Assembly: GCF_901000735.1 (NCBI RefSeq)
Contig: NC_081542.1
Location: 38,312,571 to 38,376,570, forward strand
Length of the DNA: 64,000 nt
Source of the DNA: Corylus avellana
Taxonomy: Eukaryota > Streptophyta > Magnoliopsida > Fagales > Betulaceae
Reading direction: 5' to 3'
Shown here one piece after another: positions 47,764-58,566 of the stretch. Position 1 is the stretch's first letter; each line of letters starts with the position of its first letter. The position numbers and the translations under genes are program-made. The notes beneath the pieces were generated by a model that saw nothing but the letters and a program-made list of their open reading frames with translations, was not told the origin of the DNA and ran no database searches.

Positions 47764-49329
47764 TTTTTTTGAAAGGCGTGCAGGGAGTGGAGTTGTGGAG
47801 TGAGCTTTCCAGCTCAGGAGAGTGTGAGGGGAGTTGAATGTGTAAATTTATGGGTGTGTTGGACACTCTCTATTTCGAACTGATAAGCGAGAGAGCTCTT
47901 TTAGAATGTCACAGGATTAGATTTAAGGGTGTGTGTATGACAGTTGGGAGTGTACTTTTCTACCCTTGGATTTTGATATATTTACTCTCATGCAGGTTTT
48001 TTTTTTTAATGAGTAAAAGAAATGCAACATATATAAGTACATAACAATTAAAAATAAATAAAAATTATAGAAACCAAAATGAAAGACGGACAAAATAATA
48101 CTTTTCATGCATCAATTCATTGTACAATTAAAGATGCAAAAATTGTTGCCAGCACTATTGGTTGTAGCGACACATGGTGAAAATTTGCAAGTGATATGAA
48201 CGGTACTTAAGATGTTTTAAGTTGCCGAATGAGTTGTTAAGGTTAAAAAATATATCTAAAGTAGATATTGAGTTTCCCCACCTTGAATTGTGAGATAAAT
48301 GATAACAAACATGATATCTTGAGATCTAGGATCTAAAGTCTCGGAAGAAAACTAGAGGAGCATAGGAGTAAAAAGCAATCAAATCTACTTGTTGAAGCAA
48401 AGGAAGGTGGTGGCGTGTGTATCCCACGCACCGTAATGAAGGACATCGGTGGAAAAAGAGGTAGTCGGAGATAATGGAGTAGGGGGCATGTGGCTTGTTT
48501 GGATGGAGAGGTTGCTATGAATCTAAGATTATAATTTTTTTTTTTTTTTAAAAAAAAAAATTCCTATTTTGAAAAAGATAAAAAGAGAAAGGTAAAAAAG
48601 GGAGGAAGGTCGAAAAAAAGTTTATTAATTAAGGTGGTGTGGAGGAAGAAAGCTCACATTTAAGAACGTGAAGGTTTTTGCAAGAGAGTTTATTATTATT
48701 ATTATTATTTATATTATTTATACGCACCCTAAGGACTGCATAAATTGAAAAACGTCATAAACTCTTTTATTTTATTTTTCTTTTGTCCACTTTATTTTTC
48801 TTTTTGGCGAGAAGGACACTAGAAGTCTAGAATCTATGGATGATTAAAGTCTGATGAATCTTGAGAAGGTCAAAAACGTAAATAAGAAGTAAGCCAAGGG
48901 TAGTAATGCAAATAAAAGTCCAGACCACGTCAAACGACATGGGCATTTTCCGTTTAATAATTTTGTATTATTTAGTTAAAACAAATATCCATAACGGCTA
49001 ACGAAATAGTAATGACGTCATTGGTAATGTAATGATTTTACAAAAAAGCCAAACAAATCAGATGTGCGTTGTCGCCAGCTCTTCCTTCTTCTTCTTTACT
49101 TCCCCTCCTTCCTTTATTCTTTGATGTCTGACTGCGTTTTGTTTTCTTTTTGAGTCGGCGAGTCATGACTTTTAAACTTGCATAACCTTATGGAAAGAGA
49201 CGTGAATGGTATTATTCTTTGGCTCTTTTTATAAGAGAATGTACTAATTTACAATTGAATCTATTGTCAATTTATGCATCTCTTATATTGAGATGAACAA
49301 TAAATGCGTAAGAAGATGAAAATATCCAT

Positions 49330-49425
49330 TTATTTTTTTTTTTTTTTTAATATGTTGAACGATTCGAACTAGTGAGCTTCGCATTATAAGGCATGGTTTC
49401 AGCTAATTAAGCTATTATTTGAGAA
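49330..49425 (-). mobile_element. tRNA-derived SINE fragment, copy of the one at 15388
   Basis: Minus-strand A-box and B-box (CGATTCGAAC as seen on plus) with a poly-T tract near 49335-49350. Same insertion as at 15388, now in the inverted segment. Confidence 0.55.
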
Positions 49426-50129
49426 CTGTTTCTCTTTCGAGAGAAGAGAATCATGAAAACAACCAAAATTGCTAGATTTACAGTAAATAGTAGGAGAGAG
49501 TTTTTTTTTTTTTTTTTGATCAAATTGGGATTTATGAAGTTCTTTCGCCCAACCTATAAAATTGTTCATAAAAATTCATATACTCTCTTCAAAGTTCAAA
49601 CTACTACTAGATTGACCATGTCGCAATAAAATTTGAATTGCGACAATATCTTCCAAAGGCCCAAAAAAAAAATAAAAATAAAAATAAAAAATAAAAAATT
49701 GTAAGACAAAAATATCCCTATAAATTAAAAAAAAAAAAAAAAAAAACACTAAAAACTAAATCTTTTTTTATTTTATTTTATTTTTATTTTTTAAGAAAAA
49801 GAAGGGATAGTCGTGAATCACCCCTAGGAGTGAAAGAGTCACCTCCAACCGGTATTTGTGGGTGGCTTAGCCAATCCCGATTCAGATTGGGTGGCCGAGC
49901 CACAATGCTTTGGGGTGGATCGACAACTCCTATTAGATTTAGATTAAATAGTAGGAGGGAGTTTTTAAATTTTTTTTTTAAATTTTTTAATTTTTGTTTT
50001 ATTTTATTTTTATCAAATTGGGATTGAAGAAGAACATATTTCGATCTCCAAAATATAGTAACAATACACAAGTTACAAGAATACGGCCCTGACTTTGTTC
50101 ACACGGTGCTTACATATAGATACAAAATT

Positions 50130-50500
50130 AGGTAAAATCCACTTAACCTCCTTAAACTACTACCCCAATGACAATTTATTCCCCAAACTATCAATTATGA
50201 CAATTTACCCTTCAAACTACCAAAATGATGACAATGTACCCCCCCCCAATGCTAGCAAAATGATGAAATTACCCCTATAGAATTTTCAATAAGACAAAAA
50301 TACCCTTAAAATTTTGAAAAAAAAATTAAATTTTAGTATTTTAGTTTTTATTTTAGTAAGGGTAATGTCATCATTTTCAAAAATTTGGGGGTACATAGTC
50401 ATTGTTTTGGTAGTTTGGGGGGTAAATTGTCGCAATTGATAGTTTGGGAGGTAGATTATCATTGTGGTGGTAGTTTAAGGGTGTTAAGTGAACTTTACCC
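50130..50500. mobile_element. Mutator-like foldback MITE, copy of the one at 14406
   Basis: Flanked by TACAAAATT at 50121-50129 and 50501-50509, the reverse complement of the duplication at 14397 and 14774. It shows that insertion preceded duplication or allelic divergence. Confidence 0.8.
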
Positions 50501-50900
50501 TACAAAATTTCTCATTAGGTTGCCAAAGTATGGACAGGGAATCAAATAGGCCCAAAACTTTATGGGCTAGTTTCGCAAACGTCTTGGGTTTTTTCACTAT
50601 AACAAAAATTAATTGATGTGAAAAAATAAGAATATTTGATATGAAAAAATAAAAAAATAAAAATTGGTTTTGTAGTGATTTTTTTATTTGAATAATAGTA
50701 TAAAGTAATTTATGTATTATAAAAAGTAAAAATGTTAAAAAGTTGAATTTTTGAGAAATAGTATCAAACCATTAATGGTTTGTTGCCAACAAAGCCTATA
50801 TAAATATTTTAAAGAAAAATTCACTATATACTTTTACTATTTTAATTAAATATCATTTCTCTATTCACTATTCCATTCACTATTAGAGGAGAGAGATTGA

Positions 50901-51301
50901 TGTAGGACATGTGTGTCCCCACCCCCAAGAATAAATAGTTTACTTTTAATCCTTTCCCTACTAGGAGTATATTTACTTTTCCTAATTAGAATTATGTTTA
51001 CTTTCCCTACTAGGATTATGTTTACTTTCCTACTAAGATTATATTTACTTTCTCTACTAGAAGTAGGTTTACTTTTTCTCCAAGGATTTCTCTTCTATAA
51101 ATAGGCTTGCCTATTATGTAAAACTCAATCAATTGAATTATAATCAAATCAGAGAATCCTCTCTCAAATACTCTGCGGAGTTTTATTTTTTTCTTAGCCT
51201 GCGAGCTTGTTTTATCTTTTGGGTAGAAGACGAAGACGCTTCTCCTTGCAGAATCAAAGACGATGCTCTTTGATTAGTTACCTTAGTCTTCCGCTACGTC
51301 A
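50901..51301 (+). mobile_element. 5' LTR of a Ty3/gypsy retrotransposon
   Basis: Begins TGTAGGACATGTGTGTCC exactly where the inverted RLP51-upstream copy is interrupted, and ends CGCTACGTCA three bases before the primer-binding site. U3 holds about five degenerate tandem copies of a 25-bp unit around TTTACTTTCCCTACTAGGA. TATAAATA at 51098-51105 is the likely promoter. Confidence 0.85.
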
Positions 51302-51303
51302 GT

Positions 51304-51315
51304 TGGTATCAGAGC
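51304..51315 (+). other. Primer-binding site (initiator tRNA-Met type)
   Basis: TGGTATCAGAGC is complementary to the 3' end of plant initiator methionine tRNA and immediately follows the LTR. Confidence 0.9.
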
Positions 51316-51331
51316 AGGCTTTATCCTGATC

Positions 51332-53152
51332 ATGACCAATCAGCGCAACGGTGACGATTCCCTTAACGACGCTGCTCGTGACAGGGAGGCTCCTTGGAGA
51401 GCCGAATTCCAAGAGCTCCAGCAGATCCAGCAAACGATGCAACAGGAGATGCAACAGGAGATACGACAGGAGATGCGCCAGATGCGGGAGATGATAGAGC
51501 GCATGCACATAGGTCCTAATCGTAATCACAGGGACAATGATGCCCATGATGACGATGGGATCCGAGTAAGGCCTATTCCTCATCAACCACTTGCACCCAT
51601 AAACCGACCACCGGCCTATGACGATCCTAGTGACGATGAAGACTTTGCTGAAGGAGTATTCGGACGGGACATTGAGGTAGATCGAAGGGGCGAATTACAT
51701 AGAGGAGTCGGTCGTGGTGGCACAGGCTTCAGAGGTTATGAGCGTGGTAGAGCTGGCCATATGGGGAATGTCTATGACGGCGCTGGCTACCGGGATGCAT
51801 ATGGAGGGCAACCCAGGCGTCAGGATCTTGCTAGGGAGGAATCCCACGAATACCGAATGAAGATTGATCTCCCATCATTCAGCGGGCATCTTCAAATCGA
51901 AGATTTCTTAGATTGGGTGATGGAAGTAGAGAGGTTCTTTGATTATATGAGTATTCGCGAGGATCGCAAGGTGAAGTTAGTGGCATACAAGTTCAAGGGA
52001 GGAGCTTCTGCTTGGTGGGAAAAATTACAGATTTCCCGAGCCCGACAAGGGAAGGGACCTGTAACTTCATGGTTGAAGATGAAGCGGCTACTCAAAGCAC
52101 GTTTTTTACCACCGGACTTTGAGCAACGGCTATTCCAACAATACCAAGAGTGTCGACAAGGAGGTCGGACCATCCAGGCGCATGTTGATGATTTCTATCG
52201 CCTATCTGCTCGGAATGATCTCATGGAGACAGAGGATCAACAAGTTGCAAGGTTTATTGGTGGACTACGTGTGGCAATACAAGATAAGGTTTCTATGCAT
52301 CCTGTCTTTACTTTGAATGAGGCAGTTAGTTTGGCAACCCGAGCAGAGAAGCAACTGGAGAGGCCTAAAGCAACAACCTGGGAGCGAAACCCGAGCGATT
52401 CGACGAGACCAACGCAGGGTCGGGGAAAACAACCTCTAGTCCCGACTATCACACCAAGTCAACCAGTGACTTCCACGGGAAAAGGAGCCAGTAGCAGTTC
52501 AAGCACCTCGAGACAACCAGCCAACAATCCATACGCACGGCCCAATCTAGACAAATGTTTCAAATGCAACCAACCGGGACATAGGTCGCATCAATGTCCC
52601 CGAAGGCAGATGGTAAACTTGATCGAACCTGAGCCAGAGGGAGGGTCCGAGAATGAAGATATTGATACACCCGAGTATGAAGAAGAGGAGTTGGCTGACG
52701 CTGATGAGGGAATCCCACTTTCCCGATCCTTAGTAATTCAACGTTTACTCTTGACACCGAGGCAAGAGGATCAATCTCAAAGGCACAAGATTTTTCGTAC
52801 TCGCTGTACAGTCAACCAAAGAGTATGTGATGTGATTATTGATAGTGGTAGCGGGGAGAACGTAGTGTCGAAGGAGATGGTTTCAAAGTTGGGTTTGAAA
52901 ACTGAGAAGCACCCAACTCCATATAAGATCGGATGGATCAAGCGGGGAACCGAGACACTAGTAACCGAGAGATGTCGTATCACATTTTCGATCGGTAAGC
53001 ATTACTCGGATTCTATTTTGTGTGATGTTGTCGAGATGGATGCATGCCACTTAATCCTGGGAAGACCGTGGCAGTTTGACGTGAATGCCCAGCAGCAAGG
53101 AAGAGCCAATATCTACACTATCTTTTGGGATGGTCGGAAGATAACATTTTGA
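51332..53152 (+). CDS. Ty3/gypsy gag-protease
   Basis: The 606-residue frame starts at ATG 51332. Order: coiled-coil Gln/Met-rich start, acidic and Gly/Arg-rich linker, retrotransposon gag core (FSGHLQIEDFLDWVMEVERF, AWWEKL), a CCHC zinc knuckle CFKCNQPGHRSHQC near 52556, and an aspartic protease with active site DSGSGENVV near 52841 and ILGRPWQFD. It ends at a TGA (53150-53152) that is in the same frame as the downstream polymerase, so the polyprotein is split by one nonsense codon. The gene packages the RNA and processes the polyprotein. Confidence 0.92.
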   Translation: MTNQRNGDDSLNDAARDREAPWRAEFQELQQIQQTMQQEMQQEIRQEMRQMREMIERMHIGPNRNHRDNDAHDDDGIRVRPIPHQPLAPINRPPAYDDPSDDEDFAEGVFGRDIEVDRRGELHRGVGRGGTGFRGYERGRAGHMGNVYDGAGYRDAYGGQPRRQDLAREESHEYRMKIDLPSFSGHLQIEDFLDWVMEVERFFDYMSIREDRKVKLVAYKFKGGASAWWEKLQISRARQGKGPVTSWLKMKRLLKARFLPPDFEQRLFQQYQECRQGGRTIQAHVDDFYRLSARNDLMETEDQQVARFIGGLRVAIQDKVSMHPVFTLNEAVSLATRAEKQLERPKATTWERNPSDSTRPTQGRGKQPLVPTITPSQPVTSTGKGASSSSSTSRQPANNPYARPNLDKCFKCNQPGHRSHQCPRRQMVNLIEPEPEGGSENEDIDTPEYEEEELADADEGIPLSRSLVIQRLLLTPRQEDQSQRHKIFRTRCTVNQRVCDVIIDSGSGENVVSKEMVSKLGLKTEKHPTPYKIGWIKRGTETLVTERCRITFSIGKHYSDSILCDVVEMDACHLILGRPWQFDVNAQQQGRANIYTIFWDGRKITF

Positions 53153-54975
53153 CCTTTACAGGAAGTCAAAAATTCTACTTATTCTAAGGGAAAGCCGATC
53201 CTCCTATCCACTGGATCAGAATTTATAGAAGAAGTTAAGGAGGCCCGAGACATCATAGCATTGGTGACCAAGGGAACCCCGGGCTCCGTCTCACAAGAAG
53301 TTCCTGAGATAATGCGATCGATGTTAGAAGAATTCCAAGACATCATGCCTGAAGAGATGCCCGAAGGACTGCCGCCCATGAGAGATATCCAGCACTATAT
53401 TGACTTAGTGCCGGGAGCAAGTCTCCCGAACTTGCCACATTATCGAATGAACCCAAAGGAGAATGCTATTTTGCAAGAGCAGGTAGAGGGGTTAATTAGG
53501 AAGGGACACTTGCGAGAGAGTATGAGTCCATGCGCAGTACCGGCCCTACTTGTACCGAAGAAAGATGGGAGTTGGCGAATGTGCGTGGATAGCCGGGCAA
53601 TAAACAAGATCACGGTCAAGTATCGGTTTCCAATTCCCCGAATAGGTGACATGTTTGATATGCTATCTGGGGCTAAGATTTTTTCGAAGATTGACTTGAG
53701 GAGTGGATATCACCAAATCCGTATACGACCAGGAGATGAATGGAAAACTGCGTTCAAGACTAAAGAGGGGCTTTATGAGTGGATGGTGATGCCTTTCGGC
53801 CTTTCGAATGCACCAAGCACTTTCATGCGACTCATGAATCAGGTACTGAAACCTTTTATAGGAAAATTTGTCGTTGTCTATTTCGATGATATTCTTATCT
53901 ATAGTCGCAACCCGGTGGATCACATGGATCACGTGAGGAAAGTGTTGGAGGTTCTCCGTGAAAATAAGTTGTTTATCAACTTAAAGAAGTGTAGTTTCAT
54001 GATGGATCAGTTACTCTTCCTCGGATTTGTAGTTGGTACCGATGGAATCCGAGTGGATGAAGAGAAGGTGAGAGCAATCCGAGAATGGCCCACACCCAAG
54101 TCAGTGGGAGAAGTAAGAAGTTTCCATGGGTTAGCAACTTTCTATAGAAGGTTCGTTCGGAATTTCAGCAGTATTGTAGCACCGATCACCGAGTGTATGA
54201 AGAAAGGAAAATTCAATTGGAGTGAAGAAGCTGAGCGAAGTTTCTCAATCATCAAAGAAAAGCTATGCACAGCACCTGTACTTGCTTTACCTGACTTTGA
54301 CAAGCTGTTTGAAGTTGAATGTGATGCATCAATCATCGGGATAGGAGCTGTGTTATCTCAAGAAGGGAAGCCCGTAGAATTTTTTAGTGAGAAGCTCGGA
54401 GAAGCAAGACAGAAGTGGTCAACATATGAGTTGGAGCTTTATGCTGTCTTGAGAGCCCTCAAGGTGTGGGAGCACTACCTGATCCAACGAGAGTTTGTCC
54501 TCTATACCGACCATCAAGCATTAAAGTTCATCAATAGTCAAAAGAATTTGAATCGGATGCATGCTCGGTGGGTTTCTTACATCCAACGGTTCACTTTTTC
54601 TCTCAAGCATAAGTCGGGAAAACTAAATTGTGTAGCTGACGCTTTAAGCCGCCGAGCTACCCTGCTGATCACCATGAAAGCTGAAGTGACTGGATTCGAC
54701 TGCCTAAAGGAGTTATATGAGGAAGATGAAGATTTTGGTAAAACCTGGAAGCATTGCAAGGCGGGGCAACCAATTTCTGAGATACATATTCAGGAGGGGT
54801 ATTTATTTCGTGGGAATCGGCTATGCATTCCGAGGAGTTCCTTACGAGAACAAATAATCCGAGAATTACATGCTGGAGGTTTGGGTGGTCATCTGGGAAG
54901 AGACAAGACTATTGCTCTGGTAGAGGAACGGTATTACTGGCCGCAACTGAAGAAAGAAGTAGGTAATTTTGTCCG
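53153..54975 (+). CDS. Ty3/gypsy reverse transcriptase-RNase H and start of integrase (truncated by gap)
   Basis: In frame with gag-protease, without its own ATG near the start. Reverse transcriptase motifs: [38 protein letters not shown] and the catalytic YFDDILIYS near 53878. RNase H starts with [19 protein letters not shown] and includes TDHQAL. The integrase zinc region ([25 protein letters not shown]) is cut at the gap. The order RT-RNaseH-IN defines Ty3/gypsy; the clade is probably chromovirus-like, but the diagnostic C-terminus is missing. Confidence 0.92.
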
Positions 54976-55075
54976 NNNNNNNNNNNNNNNNNNNNNNNNN
55001 NNNNNNNNNNNNNNNNNNNNNNNNNNNNNNNNNNNNNNNNNNNNNNNNNNNNNNNNNNNNNNNNNNNNNNNNNNN
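54976..55075. other. Assembly gap of exactly 100 N
   Basis: Separates a truncated integrase region from the first base of duplicated unit B. The 3' LTR and rest of the element are missing here. Confidence 0.95.
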
Positions 55076-55372
55076 AGTGCTTAGTATAAATTGTATTTGC
55101 TTTTTATTACTCTTTATCTTAGGACAACAGCGTTTGTCTTTACTAATTTGCTTAGTTTTCGGGATTTCTTGTTCTTTTTTTTCCTAGTTATGTGTTTCTC
55201 ATGTATAGTTCATGTGTTCTTGCATTGCGTTTTCTTTTTTTAATGATATTTCTATTACTTCTAAAAGAAACACAATACAAGTTCTAAGTAGGTGTCATGT
55301 CTTGCTTTGGGCTTGGGGCGTGACAATTAACCCAAATTCATTTCTAATTGTGACAATATTAGAGAGGAAACC

Positions 55373-58209
55373 ATGACAGAAACCGTTGTGACCCTTGTCA
55401 TCAATGAGCTAGTTCAGTTGATCACTCATGAATCAAAATTGCTAAGGGGTGTACACCGAGATGTTGTGGACATTAAAGATGAACTTGAGAGCATCCAGTG
55501 TTTCCTCAAAGATGCAGATAGAAGGGACCTCCAAGATGGCGTCAAAACATGGGTGAAACAAGTGAGAGAAGTAGCCTATCATATAGAAGATGTAATTGAT
55601 GAATACGTTCTTCACGTGGCACAACATCGTCCTCAGCAAAGTTTTATTGCTTTCCTCCATAAAATTGGCCACTTATTCAAAAAATTAAAACCACGTCATG
55701 ACATAGCTACAAAGATTCAAGATATCAAAATATCAATCCGTGAAATCAAGAAAAGAAGTGAAAGATATGGTTTTAGTTCCTTAGAGCAAGGATCAAGTAG
55801 TGGTGAATCTAGTGTTACATGGCATGACCCTAGCCTAGAGTGGGTGCACTTTTCATTGGGGAAGATGAAGTTGTGGGCATTGAGTCTACAAGGGATGAGC
55901 TCGTAAGCTGGTTGGTGGGGGGAGTATCTAAACGATCTGTTATTTCAGTTGTAGGCATGGGCGGAATTGGTAAGACAACTCTTGCTAAGAAAGTATATGA
56001 GAATGAATTAGTGAAAGGACATTTTGATTGCCGTGTTTGGATCACAGTGTCTCAGTCATACAATGTCCAGAAGATACTCATGTCCATGACAAAGAAAGTC
56101 TACTGTGAAAATGAAATGGCTCCAGGACAAATAGACATGACGGACGAGATCACATTAATCAGCCAGTTGAGGAAATATTTACAGCAAAAGAGGTATGTTG
56201 TGGTTTTTGATGATGTTTGGACGTCAGAGTTTTGGGAAATTGTGAAACATGCTTTACCATGCAATGACAGAGGAAGCAGGATTATTATCACAACACGCAA
56301 TGATCTCATTAGTGTATCTTGTAAAGAATCTTTTTTCGATCAGGTCCACAAGCTACAACCTCTGTCTCAAGACAAGGCTTGGGAATTGTTTTGTAGAAAG
56401 GCATTCCAGTCCGAGTTTCAAAGGTGTTGTCCCAAAGAGTTGGTGAAACTGTCGATGGACATTGTCAAAAAATGTGAAGGCCTACCACTTGCAATTGTTG
56501 CCATAGGTGGTCTTTTGTCAACAAAGGAAAAGGTGCCATTAGAATGGAAAACGTTGCATGATAGCCTCAGTTCTGAGCTAGAATGTAATCCACACCTTAC
56601 AAATGTAACAAAAATTCTCTCTCTTAGTTATCATGATCTTCTATGCTACCTAAAGGTTTGTTACTTGTACTTCGGCATTTTTCCAGAGGACTACTCCATC
56701 ACAAGTACAAGATTACTTTGGCTATGGGAAGCTGGGGGCTTCATAAAAGGAAAGAAGGGAAAGGCACTGGTAGAGGTAGCTGATGAATACTTAATGGAGC
56801 TCATCCACAGAAACTTGGTTCAAGTTTCATTTGCGGAGTTTGATTATGAGATAATTAGAAAGTATAGAATCCATGATCTGCTGCACGAAACCATCCTATC
56901 GAAGATTGGAGAGTTGAATTTCTCTCAAGTTCTGGAAGCAGGCAATACTACTTTCCATGGTAAAAGTCGGAGCCTATCAATCCACGATGCTAGAGAAAAT
57001 GTTTTTGAGACAATTGAGTACTCTCGTGTCCGTTCTATTTTTCTCTTCAACATTAATGAAATGCCCCAGTCTTTCATGGTTAAATTGTTCAAAAAGTTCA
57101 AGCTTTTGAAAGTGTTAGATTTTGAAGATGCTCCTATTGATTATCTTGCTCAAGAAGTGGGTACTTTATTCCATTTGAAGTACTTAAATTTGAGGGGAAC
57201 AAAAGTGAAGATACTTCCAAATTCAGTGGGTATGCTACAAAACCTTCAATCACTAAATCTTGTACAAACCCCAGTGCGTGAGCTACCAATTGAGATATTT
57301 AGGCTATATAAGTTACGACATGTTAGTGCTCATTCTCATGACTTTGGAATTAAAAGTAGCCTTTATTCGATACAAGGAGTAAAAGTACATGAAGGGGTTG
57401 GATGTTTAAACGAATTGCAGGACCTATCAATGATTGAGGCAAATCATCATGGGGTTGGTTTATTTGAAGAGCTCGGAAAGTTGAGTCAGTTGAGGATGTT
57501 CGGCATTTCAAATATGACTACAGAACGAGGGAGGGCCCTATGTACCTCCATACAAAAGATAGTCCACCTTAAAATTTTGGTTGTAGGCTCAATTAGTGAA
57601 GATGAGCTTATAGACTTAGAATCAATTTCTTTGCCCCCTCCATCTCTAATGCATATCTATCTAAGAGGGCGATTGAAGAAGTTGCCGAATTGGATTCTAG
57701 AGCTTCAAAATCTGGTCACGCTAGTCTTATTTTTCTCATCATTAGAGGAATATCCACTGTCGTGTGTCCAAGCTTTGCCAAATCTAATTACCCTTTCCCT
57801 CAATCAAGCGTATGATGGGGAGCAACTGCATTTTGAGGGAGGTTTTAGAAAACTCAAGAAGCTCACCCTCAGAGAGATGAAAAAATTAAAGATGGTGGAA
57901 ATAGACAAAGGATCACTGTCCAGTCTTGAGCAACTAGAGATTGGGCCATGCCCACAAATGAAGGAGGTACCCTCTGGAATCCAACACCTTGAAAGCCTAA
58001 AGCTTATTGACTTCTATGAAATGCAGAGAGAATTTGTGCTACGTATGCAGCCTGATGGAGGCGAAGATTATTGGAAAGTCAAGAAGGTAACTACTATCCG
58101 TCTCAAGTATCGGATTAAAGGAGAACGATATCAAATATACAAGCTCGGTGACTCGAAATTATTGGAGCGTTTGCAAGGGTCAATCTGGGGGGATCAAACT
58201 GCCATGTAG
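55373..58209 (+). pseudogene. CC-NBS-LRR protein, RPM1-like, copy B, frameshifted
   Basis: Same architecture as copy A. CCTAG is duplicated in tandem at 55829-55833 and 55834-55838, between the coiled coil and NB-ARC. This shifts the frame, and translation from the ATG stops at 55906 after 177 residues. The remainder (P-loop, kinase-2, GLPL, RNBS-D, IHD and LRRs) stays open to 58209 in another frame, with no further break and 7 extra C-terminal residues compared with A. The long intact remainder means the break is recent, a sequencing error, or allelic. A truncated coiled-coil-only product is possible. Confidence 0.88.
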
Positions 58210-58329
58210 AATTTCAATGATGAACAAGGTATGCACTTCTAATTAGCCACAAGATTTCCATGAATTTTTCTTTTTATATATATTTTTTATATGTAATGAT
58301 AAAATTCTTCACATTATATGGCTGACTAA

Positions 58330-58563
58330 GGCCTGTTTGGGATTGCGTTTGAGAGGCCTAAAAATGATTTTAACACTCAAAATGTCAGTTTGAAGAAAAA
58401 AGTACTCATTTGGTAAAAAAATTAAAAGCATTTTCAAGGATCCAACAAGCTTAAAAAATGTCAAAAACGCACTTTTGTCATAATCTTAAAATTGAAACTT
58501 TTGCCAAAAGATTTTTTTTTTACTTAAAAGCTCTATTTTTCAAACGCAATCCTAAACAAGCTC
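58330..58563. mobile_element. PIF/Harbinger-like MITE downstream of NLR B
   Basis: GGCCTGTTTGGGATTGCGTTT and the inverse of GAGCTTGTTTAGGATTGCGTTT form the ends, with TAA on both sides. Its ends are closer to the family consensus than in copy A. Confidence 0.75.
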
Positions 58564-58566
58564 TAA

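Larger units (their letters stand above)
47701..50900 (-). repeat. Inverted copy of the RLP51 upstream region
   Basis: The reverse complement of this segment follows 13998-17095 almost end to end, including the MITEs, the 9-bp duplication of the foldback, the SINE and the first codons. It has scattered substitutions and small indels, by eye around 5 percent. At 50900 the match stops abruptly where a Ty3 LTR begins; at 47701 it stops at a gap. Confidence 0.92.
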
